Shown: piece by piece, positions 1-5,291 of the stretch
Numbering within the stretch: position 1 is the stretch's first letter
Layout: each line of letters opens with the position of its first letter
Source: Pseudobdellovibrionaceae bacterium
GTDB taxonomy: Bacteria > Bdellovibrionota > Bdellovibrionia > Bdellovibrionales > JAMPXM01
Length of the DNA stretch: 5,291 nt
Assembly (NCBI GenBank): GCA_913776405.1
Contig: CAJYOV010000033.1
Location: 1 to 5,291 of the forward strand
Direction of reading: 5' to 3'
Notes under the pieces: generated by a model
What the model saw: the letters and a program-made list of their open reading frames with translations, nothing else
Databases searched by the model: none
What the model was told of the DNA's origin: nothing
Program-made: the position numbers and the translations under genes

Positions 1-329
1 TTCAAAAGGTTGCCGACCGAGCTCAAGAGACACGAGGCCGTACTCGAAGGATCGACACCCCAGATCAGTAAAGCTGTGCCTGTGCTTGATCCCGTCGCGC
101 GAATATCATACGCAACGCCAGCGTCCATAGCTGTTGAATCCGCCATAGCGAAGCCGCCGGCTGAATAAAGTCGGAGGCCGAAATTACCCGTGAGATCGTT
201 CGTCGAAGACGACGAAAGTTTGCCGAGATTTGGATCGTAATTGAATCCACCGGAGCAGTTTTGAAAAGTCGCCGTTAACGCCAAAAGGACGAACGGGACA
301 GCAAGCACTCGGGCCCTGAGTTTTCTCAT
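1..329 (-). CDS. Probable secreted lipoprotein, 3' end beyond the left edge
   Basis: The frame is open from an ATG at 327-329 to the window edge, giving 109 complete codons and no stop, so the C-terminus is missing. Residues 1-7 are basic (Arg2, Lys3, Arg5, Arg7). Residues 8-21 are hydrophobic and are followed by Phe22-Gln23-Asn24-Cys25, then a flexible Ser/Gly-rich start of the mature protein. This is the layout of a lipoprotein signal peptide with acylation at Cys25, but positions -3 to -1 do not fit the usual Leu-Ala-Gly type lipobox. Residues 39-109 are rich in Ser, Thr, Gly and Ala with alternating hydrophobic residues. The stretch at 74-92 (YDIRATGSSTGTALLIWGV) resembles strands of Ig- or PKD-like beta domains. 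That fold is a guess, and the function is unknown. It lies 64 bases downstream of the PAP2 gene on the same strand. A purine-rich GAAGAG six bases before the ATG supports the start. The gene could also encode a non-acylated exported protein. Confidence 0.72.
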   Translation of the reverse strand, partial: MRKLRARVLAVPFVLLALTATFQNCSGGFNYDPNLGKLSSSSTNDLTGNFGLRLYSAGGFAMADSTAMDAGVAYDIRATGSSTGTALLIWGVDPSSTASCLLSSVGNLL

Positions 330-335
330 GAGACA

Positions 336-341
336 CTCTTC
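336..341 (-). promoter_or_regulatory. Ribosome binding site of the left-edge lipoprotein gene
   Basis: On the minus strand GAAGAG sits six bases before the ATG at 327-329. It is only a partial Shine-Dalgarno match, but its spacing is right and it supports this start over any other in the short upstream gap. I found no convincing -35/-10 pair in the gap at 330-393. Confidence 0.4.
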
Positions 342-393
342 GGAGGCCTGACATTAGTCCTAAAGTTAGAATCGACTCATACTTGGCACTGAC

Positions 394-1224
394 TCAGAAT
401 GAGACGTTTAACACGAGGCCAGGCGCGCCTTCTCTGAATTGAGGCTGGATGGAGTAAGAAGGGCCGCGGGTTACCGCATCTTCGAGTTTTTTCTTGTGGG
501 CTCGTGCGATTGCACCCCCGATGATGATACCTGCGGCGGCGCCGCCTACCGTATCGGAGAACCAATGTTTATTTGCGCCCATTCGACCGACCATCGTAAT
601 CACGCCCGTCGCGTACCCGAGAGCGCCCCACTTCCAGCCGTAAAACTCGTGAACGACAGCGGCTGTTGTCCACGCGAGCGCGTTGTGCCCCGACGGAAAA
701 CTCAAACTGTCTGATCCATCCGGACGCTCGCGATGAACCGCGTATTTCAAACCCGACACGATCAACTGTGTTGCGAGAAGTGCTTCGATCTCCGCCTGGC
801 CGGCCGAGCGTTCGCGCGCTTGACCCATCAGGTTCCCGTAGGCCCACAGGCCACCGCCAAGAACCGTTCCAGGCAAACCAGTTCCGAAGTAATGGTTGCC
901 CATCGACTCAAGTTCGCCGAAGCGATGCTTGCCTTTGAACGTCGCTTGCATTTGCTTGTCGAATATTCGTGCCGTCGCAACTGCGCCAGCCGCTCCCAAG
1001 AGGATCCACTTCCCCTTCGAGTCGAAGATCGCCATCGCGCCATCTTTGAGATTGTCGATCGGATTGCTGACATAAGACGAGTCTTCGCTCGCTGAGCTTG
1101 TCAAACTCGACGCCTCTTCGGCGCGTGCACCGACTGACGAAAAGAAAACACTCAGCGCCAGCAGCGCGCAAACCATGCGCCCTGCAAACCCGCGCTGATC
1201 GCGGCGAAGATCAAGATTCTGCAT
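394..1224 (-). CDS. PAP2-family membrane phosphatase with signal peptide
   Basis: This 276-residue protein carries all three motifs of the PAP2 (type 2 phosphatidic acid phosphatase) superfamily. Motif one is KYAVHRERP at 160-168 (Lys160, Arg167, Pro168). Motif two is PSGH at 177-180, whose His is the family's general acid. Motif three spans 214-224, with Arg214, the nucleophile His220 and Asp224. Family members hydrolyse lipid phosphates or pyrophosphates such as undecaprenyl pyrophosphate, phosphatidylglycerol phosphate or lipid A; the substrate cannot be told here. Residues 17-35 form a hydrophobic signal-like segment ending in Ala-Arg-Ala, a good signal peptidase I site. Several later hydrophobic stretches (about 73-88, 115-133, 146-163, 181-194, 199-213 and 225-240) suit the family's helical bundle. 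The C-terminus (about 256-276) looks like an amphipathic strand ending in Phe. The ATG at 1222-1224 is chosen because residues 1-16 supply the basic n-region; Met17 is an alternative start. Neither start has a well-spaced Shine-Dalgarno sequence. Confidence 0.9.
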   Translation of the reverse strand: MQNLDLRRDQRGFAGRMVCALLALSVFFSSVGARAEEASSLTSSASEDSSYVSNPIDNLKDGAMAIFDSKGKWILLGAAGAVATARIFDKQMQATFKGKHRFGELESMGNHYFGTGLPGTVLGGGLWAYGNLMGQARERSAGQAEIEALLATQLIVSGLKYAVHRERPDGSDSLSFPSGHNALAWTTAAVVHEFYGWKWGALGYATGVITMVGRMGANKHWFSDTVGGAAAGIIIGGAIARAHKKKLEDAVTRGPSYSIQPQFREGAPGLVLNVSF

Positions 1225-1250
1225 CTCTTAATGTTGGCCGAGTGGAGAAG

Positions 1251-1270
1251 TTGTTGCAACTTAGCAACAA
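1251..1270. repeat. Perfect 7-base inverted repeat upstream of the PAP2 gene
   Basis: TTGTTGC and GCAACAA flank a six-base spacer, and the left arm also belongs to an eight-base palindrome (GTTGCAAC, 1253-1260). It lies 26 bases before the PAP2 start codon and about 70 bases past the sppA stop. No T-run follows it on the minus strand, so it does not look like an intrinsic terminator. A regulator binding site or a leader hairpin is possible. Confidence 0.4.
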
Positions 1271-1290
1271 TTCCCTGACATGAACTTCGA

Positions 1291-1311
1291 CGAAGGTCGC
1301 GGACACCTTCG
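1291..1311 (-). terminator. GC-rich hairpin downstream of sppA, terminator-like but lacking a T-tract
   Basis: CGAAGGT and ACCTTCG pair perfectly over seven bases around a seven-base loop, starting 27 bases past the sppA stop codon. The position suits the end of the greB-to-sppA transcript. However, on the minus strand the stem is followed by TCGAAGTTCATG and not by a run of T. It may be a processing or stabilising structure, a weak or Rho-assisted terminator, or chance. Confidence 0.3.
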
Positions 1312-1337
1312 CCGATTTCCTAACTGAGATTTTGCGC

Positions 1338-3152
1338 TTACTGAATTTTCACGTCTTTCAACATTCGCGTGTACACGCCCGGCTTCATCTCGATCTGAGA
1401 AAGTGGAAGCTGGCCCGCGACTCGACCAAGAGCCTGAAGGTTTCGCGCAGCCTCCTTACCGATTAGAGCTTCAGACACCCAAGAGCGAACGGCGTCGCCT
1501 GAAAAGCGCTCGAAGAATTGCATGATCGGATCCGATTGCTGCGGGTAGATCGCAACTTTGTACGACTTCACTTCTGCGAATTCGGCGGCTTTACGAATAG
1601 CGGCATCCAAGCCACCAAGCTCATCTACGAGGCCAATTTCTTTTGCGCGTGTACCCGACCAAACACGGCCCTCTGCGATGTTCTCCAGGTCTTCACGCTT
1701 TTCGTACCCGCGGCCCTCTTGAACAACATCAAGAAACCTTTTGTAGACACGTTCGACTTCGCCTTGAATCTTCTTAGCCTCGAACTCACTCATCGGGCGA
1801 TTCGAGTTCCCGATGTCGGCGTAAGGATGAGTGACGACGCGATCAAAATTGACAGCCGCTTTATTCTTAAAAAATTTCTCGGTGTTGAACATGACGCCGA
1901 AGACGCCGATCGAACCCGTGATTGTCGTTGGTTCCGCGAAAATGTAGCGACCCGCAGAAGCCATGTAGTAGCCGCCCGATGCGGCAACGTCGCCCATCGA
2001 AACAATGACTGGAATCGATTCATCGACCTTCATCATCTCGCGCCAAATGACATCGCTCGCGAGAGCGCTGCCGCCTGGGCTATTGATACGCACAACGATT
2101 GCCGCAACATCTTCATCTTGTTCGGCTTCGATCAAATCTTCGCGGAACGCTTCGGACCCGATGGAGTCACGTGAGCCAAGACCTGACTCGATTTCACCTT
2201 CAGCGAAAACGAGGGCAATCTTTTTTGGCCCTTTTCCTTCAATCGCGGCCGTGGCCGTCGAGTCACGTAAGAGCTGGCCCGGAGTTACAAATTCCAGCTC
2301 CGTGTCCTTACCTACAGTGAGCGCACGCATGCGATCTTCGAGGAGGTCTTCAAAGATGGTCTCAGTGAAGAGACCTAGCTTCTGCGCTTCGTCAGCTGAA
2401 ACAGCCAAGAGGCCGCCCGCAATTTCGTCGACTCGTTTGTCATCGACTTTCGCCGCCTTCGCCGTTGCTTGACGAACCTCACTCCAAATATCACCGATCA
2501 GATCTTCGTTTTGCTTTCGGTTCTCGGCACTCATGTGTTCGAGGATCAAAGGCTCAATAGCCGCTTTGAATTTGCCAACTCGAAATACCCGCGGCTCGAG
2601 CTCGAGTTTTGCGAGAAGGCCTTTCAAAAACGGCGAGCTCATCCCAAGGCCGTTAAATTCAAAGTCACCATTTGGCTGGATGAAAATCTGATTCGCTGCA
2701 GTCGCTAGGTAATACGATTTTTCGTCGTAGCCATCGCCGTACGTGTAGATCCATTTGCCTGTCGCTTTGAACTCTTCAAGCTTCCGGTGAAGCGACGAGA
2801 GTGCGGCCCAGCCCGCATCGAAACCACGCATCTCGATGTAGATACCCTTGATTCGAGCATCTGTTTTTGCTGCGTCGATCGCGCGATTTAATTCGTAAAG
2901 GCCGATCGTGCGATCTTCTGAAAATATCGAGCGACTTCCCAAGAAATCGAAATCAAGTGGTCGATGTTTCTCGACGATGGCGCCGCGAAGTTTCATGTGC
3001 AGGATCGAATTCTCAACAACTGAATGCATCGCCTTCTTGCTTGCGCCTTGGACGATCAGCGTAATCACCGCGATGAAGACAAACACCGAGACGAGACTTG
3101 CGATTAACATCCCGATAACGGTCGCAAAGATATTTTTGATAAACGCTTTCAT
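1338..3152 (-). CDS. sppA: Signal peptide peptidase SppA, long form (protease IV)
   Basis: This 604-residue protein is close to the length of E. coli SppA (618), the two-domain 67K type. It cleaves signal peptides left in the membrane after they are removed from secreted proteins. Residues 8-35 are one long hydrophobic anchor, placing the bulk of the protein on the outer face of the inner membrane. SppA uses a Ser/Lys dyad. The lysine is expected in the first repeat and appears as Lys196 in GKFKAAIEP (193-201), matching GTYKSAVEP of the E. coli enzyme. The serine is Ser392 in DVAASGGYY (388-396). NSPGGSALASD (357-367) is the other hallmark of the second domain. Both catalytic residues are present and no frame break is visible, so it should be active. 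The ATG lies three bases past the dedA stop, implying translational coupling, and AGAAGG within the end of dedA is a plausible, slightly distant ribosome binding site. It is probably the last gene of the greB-to-sppA operon. Confidence 0.95.
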   Translation of the reverse strand: MKAFIKNIFATVIGMLIASLVSVFVFIAVITLIVQGASKKAMHSVVENSILHMKLRGAIVEKHRPLDFDFLGSRSIFSEDRTIGLYELNRAIDAAKTDARIKGIYIEMRGFDAGWAALSSLHRKLEEFKATGKWIYTYGDGYDEKSYYLATAANQIFIQPNGDFEFNGLGMSSPFLKGLLAKLELEPRVFRVGKFKAAIEPLILEHMSAENRKQNEDLIGDIWSEVRQATAKAAKVDDKRVDEIAGGLLAVSADEAQKLGLFTETIFEDLLEDRMRALTVGKDTELEFVTPGQLLRDSTATAAIEGKGPKKIALVFAEGEIESGLGSRDSIGSEAFREDLIEAEQDEDVAAIVVRINSPGGSALASDVIWREMMKVDESIPVIVSMGDVAASGGYYMASAGRYIFAEPTTITGSIGVFGVMFNTEKFFKNKAAVNFDRVVTHPYADIGNSNRPMSEFEAKKIQGEVERVYKRFLDVVQEGRGYEKREDLENIAEGRVWSGTRAKEIGLVDELGGLDAAIRKAAEFAEVKSYKVAIYPQQSDPIMQFFERFSGDAVRSWVSEALIGKEAARNLQALGRVAGQLPLSQIEMKPGVYTRMLKDVKIQ

Positions 3153-3155
3153 AAC

Positions 3156-3812
3156 TCAGAGGCCCTTCTGTGCGGCTTGTGCGCGACGAGCTTTAATAAA
3201 TTCGATAGCAATCGGAAGTACGGAGACGACAAGAATCGCCAGGATCACGATGTGAAAGTTTCGTTTCACCGATTCGAGATTTCCGAAGATGTTGCCGCCA
3301 ACGATGAAGAGAACGATCCAAGTGATGGCCCCGATCACGTTGTAGCTTGCGAACTTGCCGTAAGACATTCGGCCCATACCTGCAACGAACGGAGCATAAG
3401 TTCGTATGATCGGAACGTAGCGTGCGAGAATGATCGTCTTGCCGCCGTGCTTTTCATAAAACGCCTGCGTTTTCTGAAGATGCTCGGGATTAAAGATTTT
3501 CGAGTTTGGGTTCGTAAACAGCTTGGCGCCAAACCAACGACCAACTGTGTAGTTAACGGCGTCTCCCAAGATTGCGGCGACAATCAATAGAGCTAAACAA
3601 GCCGTCAGGTTCAGTCCACCTTCGACGGCCGTGAGCGCTCCTACCGCGAAGAGGAGTGAGTCACCTGGCAAAAACGGTGTTACGATTAAGCCCGTCTCGG
3701 CAAAGATGATGGCGAAGAGGAGGACGTAAATCCATGGCCCCATCGACTGCGTCCAGAGAGCAAGATGGCCGGGAAGATCCTGAAAGACTGCTAGAATTTG
3801 TGAGATATCCAT
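3156..3812 (-). CDS. dedA: DedA-family integral membrane protein
   Basis: The 218 residues match E. coli DedA (219) in length and along most of the sequence, with near-identical blocks. These are ETGLIVTPFLPGDSLLF (39-55), ILGDAVNYTVGRWFG (81-95), NPNSKIF (101-107), FYEKHGGKTIILAR (118-131) and PFVAGMGRMSYG (141-152). The charged residues essential in the relatives YqjA and YghB correspond to Glu39, Asp51, Arg131 and Arg137, all present. Hydrophobic segments lie near 28-45, 52-90, 135-147, 157-173 and 187-205. DedA-family proteins support membrane potential, envelope integrity and peptide or alkali resistance. Some members (UptA, PopT) are implicated in returning undecaprenyl phosphate across the membrane. 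Which lipid this member handles is not shown by the sequence. The chosen ATG at 3810-3812 gives an N-terminus aligned with the E. coli protein, although no strong Shine-Dalgarno sequence precedes it. It follows the metallo-hydrolase gene by 47 bases and sits three bases before sppA. Confidence 0.95.
   Translation of the reverse strand: MDISQILAVFQDLPGHLALWTQSMGPWIYVLLFAIIFAETGLIVTPFLPGDSLLFAVGALTAVEGGLNLTACLALLIVAAILGDAVNYTVGRWFGAKLFTNPNSKIFNPEHLQKTQAFYEKHGGKTIILARYVPIIRTYAPFVAGMGRMSYGKFASYNVIGAITWIVLFIVGGNIFGNLESVKRNFHIVILAILVVSVLPIAIEFIKARRAQAAQKGL
3164..3169 (-). promoter_or_regulatory. Ribosome binding site of sppA inside the end of dedA
   Basis: AGAAGG on the minus strand lies eleven bases before the sppA ATG and within the last codons of dedA. 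The spacing is longer than ideal. With only three bases between the dedA stop and the sppA start, re-initiation by ribosomes ending dedA may matter more than this site. Confidence 0.4.
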
Positions 3813-3859
3813 GCGCTCATGAAGGTAGCAGGTCCCAAGAGGGCGATACAGAGAATTGC

Positions 3860-4855
3860 TTAAAGCTCGAGTTCTTCGCCTTCACGCGCAAAGCCCCACT
3901 CGACCACGGGCGTGTCTTTACCGGCGCGGCGGCGCTGCTCGCTAACGGCGTCTAGGTATTCGCGCGTCTGCCGCTCAGCATCGACAATCTTATCATCGCT
4001 CGCACCGGGATCGTGGTGGGCAAACAAGATCTTTTTCACGTTTTCACGAAGCGCGATTTCCAAACCGATAGGTGCGGCCGAGTGCCCCCAATTCATTTTC
4101 TCGGCTGCTTCCATCATCGTGTATTGGGCGTCAAACAAGACGAGGTCTGCGTTTTCGTAAAGAGCAACGTCGAGACCCATGTCTTCGCGGCTGACGCGCG
4201 AACCCTCTGTGTCCACGCAGTGAGCATAAACTTTGCCCTCGCGTTCGATTCGATAACCCCAACATGGATCTGGGTGATCGAGCTCGAACGGCGTAACGCG
4301 GAAGCCGTTGATCATGATGGGCTGTCGAGCCTCGAGACGATGAAAGACCAGCGTGCCACCGAGCGCTTCGAAGGGAACAGGAAAGAAAGGTTTCTTGAAA
4401 AGTGTGCGAACGCAGTCTTCCAAATCAGGCTGGACCGCATAGAGGTGGACCGTAAAGCCTTTAAGAAAAACCGGCGTGAAAAACGGAAGGCCGATCAAAT
4501 GATCCCAATGGAAGTGAGTGAACAAGAGGTGGAACTCGCGCTCCCCCGTCTGCTTGGAGTCACGCATGAGCGATTCGCCGAGCGCTCGGAGACCACTCCC
4601 TGCGTCGATGATCAAACGGTCTGTCGCACGTTCAGTCGAAGCCCCGTTATTCGCACGGACTTCTACGCATGCCGTGTTGCCACCGAAGCTTGTCCGATGG
4701 TGAATCGGGATCGACTCAAAAAAAGACCGAGCATCCGCGTGCAGATGGCGCTCGCGATCGAAACGCTCCAGCATTTGAAAAAGGCGTGATTCAAAATGAT
4801 CTGGATGCTGAGGGCTTGGAAGCGAACCTCGAACACCCCACAGTTTCACTTTCAT
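3860..4855 (-). CDS. Metallo-beta-lactamase-fold hydrolase of unknown substrate
   Basis: The protein is 331 residues from the ATG at 4853-4855. That start gives MKVKLWGVRGSLPSP, the usual N-terminus of this family. An upstream in-frame ATG (4892-4894) would add 13 unrelated residues and overlap greB, so it is rejected. GGNTACVEV (58-66) and DAGSGLRALG (84-93) are followed by the metal-binding motif HFHWDH (His114, His116, Asp118, His119). Further likely metal or active-site residues are His194 in ELDHPDP, Asp215 in VDTEG, Asp242 in FDAQYT, His258 in WGHS and His280-His281-Asp282. This layout is that of the cytoplasmic phosphodiesterase-like branch of the superfamily (RNase Z, PhnP and relatives), which usually binds two metal ions. 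The actual substrate (cyclic nucleotide, phosphodiester or other) is unknown. A charged stretch of about 35 residues at 17-55 sits between the first strand and GGNT, where compact members have only about ten. No signal peptide is visible. It starts seven bases after the greB stop, which indicates cotranscription, and it precedes dedA. Confidence 0.9.
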   Translation of the reverse strand: MKVKLWGVRGSLPSPQHPDHFESRLFQMLERFDRERHLHADARSFFESIPIHHRTSFGGNTACVEVRANNGASTERATDRLIIDAGSGLRALGESLMRDSKQTGEREFHLLFTHFHWDHLIGLPFFTPVFLKGFTVHLYAVQPDLEDCVRTLFKKPFFPVPFEALGGTLVFHRLEARQPIMINGFRVTPFELDHPDPCWGYRIEREGKVYAHCVDTEGSRVSREDMGLDVALYENADLVLFDAQYTMMEAAEKMNWGHSAAPIGLEIALRENVKKILFAHHDPGASDDKIVDAERQTREYLDAVSEQRRRAGKDTPVVEWGFAREGEELEL

Positions 4856-4862
4856 TCGAGTC

Positions 4863-5291
4863 TCAATCGTCAATCGGAAGATAGCGAACGGCAACTACTT
4901 CTAAATCTTCGTCGCCTCGAGGCGTCTTGAGCGTGACCGTGTCCCCCTCGTTTGCTTGAAGAAGCGCTTGCCCGATCGGCGAAATCCAAGACACCTTGCC
5001 CGTCTTCGCATCGGTTTCATCGACGCCGACGATGCGATAGATTTTCTCGGCTTCGTTTTCGTCCACAACTGTCACAGTTGCGCCAAACAAAACTTTTTTG
5101 CCTTTTTGCTGAACCGGATCGACCACCTCAGCAATATCGATTCGCTTTTGCAGGTACCGAACCCGACGGTCGATTTCACGCAGGCGCCGCTTGCCGTACT
5201 GGTAGTCGGCATTTTCAGAACGGTCGCCATTCGACGCAGCCCAAGCGACAGTCTCTACGACTTTTGGTCGCTCGACGGCCAAGAGCTCGTG
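4863..5291 (-). CDS. greB: Transcription elongation factor GreB, 5' end beyond the right edge
   Basis: The visible 142 residues cover most of a GreB protein (E. coli 158). The stop is at 4863-4865, and the frame stays open to the last base of the window, so roughly 20 N-terminal residues are missing. GreB enters the RNA polymerase secondary channel and stimulates cleavage of backtracked RNA. The coiled-coil part contains ASNGDRSENADYQYGK and RLREIDRRVRYL, which match GreB (GDRSENADYQ) and not GreA (GDLSENAEYH). The acidic tip residues that hold magnesium are Asp23 and Glu26 of the visible fragment. The C-terminal FKBP-like domain follows from about residue 65, with RIVGVDETD and ISPIGQALL. 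A TTG at 5280-5282 is in frame but is not the start: the three codons before it (His-Glu-Leu) continue the GreB alignment. The metallo-hydrolase gene begins seven bases after the stop, so greB probably heads or lies early in the operon. Confidence 0.94.
   Translation of the reverse strand, partial: HELLAVERPKVVETVAWAASNGDRSENADYQYGKRRLREIDRRVRYLQKRIDIAEVVDPVQQKGKKVLFGATVTVVDENEAEKIYRIVGVDETDAKTGKVSWISPIGQALLQANEGDTVTLKTPRGDEDLEVVAVRYLPIDD

Noticed and set aside
374..396. Direct repeat GACTCA at 374-379 and 391-396 in the gap before the left-edge gene
   Set aside because: Six-base repeats are common by chance, one copy overlaps the PAP2 stop codon, and no promoter elements sit at a consistent distance.
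1225..1260. TTGCAA and CAACAT with 17-base spacing as a promoter for the PAP2 gene
   Set aside because: Each hexamer matches the consensus at only about half its positions, and the -10 element would lie almost against the start codon.
1518..2174. A 218-codon open frame on the plus strand opposite sppA
   Set aside because: Antisense to the catalytic half of SppA, with no domain, no convincing start region and composition typical of a shadow frame.
3791..3820. A nine-codon frame (ATG at 3818-3820) overlapping the dedA start, as a possible leader peptide
   Set aside because: It has no clear ribosome binding site, no regulatory codon run and no attenuator structure; such a short overlap is expected by chance.
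4013..4789. A 258-codon open frame on the plus strand opposite the metallo-hydrolase gene
   Set aside because: It is entirely antisense to a gene with clear family motifs, shows no recognisable domain of its own, and is explained by codon bias of the real gene.
1..5291. Search for CRISPR arrays, tRNAs, insertion sequences, toxin-antitoxin pairs or other defence or mobile genes
   Set aside because: No regular repeats, transposase motifs, tRNA-like folds or defence domains were found; all six genes are envelope or housekeeping types with uniform composition.

Overview
The window carries six genes, all read from the minus strand, so transcription runs from the right edge towards the left. Two of them are cut by the window edges. 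The organism is most likely a Gram-negative bacterium of the Bdellovibrio type (Bdellovibrionota). This is inferred from moderate base composition, an envelope-heavy gene set, and a leftmost lipoprotein-like gene whose signal peptide ends in Phe-Gln-Asn-Cys, a motif I remember as frequent in that group. No tRNA, rRNA, CRISPR array, insertion sequence, phage gene or origin is visible.

Reading in the direction of transcription, the right half holds a tightly packed set: greB (transcript cleavage factor, N-terminus outside the window), a metallo-beta-lactamase-fold hydrolase of unknown substrate, dedA (membrane transporter or flippase family) and a long sppA (signal peptide peptidase, protease IV). 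Gaps are 7, 47 and 3 bases, which suggests one operon with its promoter beyond the right edge. After a 113-base gap with two perfect short inverted repeats comes a secreted or membrane PAP2-type phosphatase. After a further 64 bases comes the start of a probable lipoprotein that runs off the left edge.

Functionally the window mixes one transcription factor with cell-envelope maintenance. SppA clears signal-peptide remnants from the membrane. DedA-family proteins have been linked to undecaprenyl phosphate translocation, and PAP2 enzymes often dephosphorylate lipid phosphates or pyrophosphates. A lipid-carrier recycling link between dedA and the PAP2 gene is plausible but only inferred. I see no strong candidate for an undescribed multi-gene system. 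The most useful leads are the atypical lipobox, the unassigned metallo-hydrolase with its long N-terminal insertion, the beta-strand-like tail of the PAP2 protein, and the hairpins between sppA and the PAP2 gene. No gene-free stretch exceeds 300 bases.
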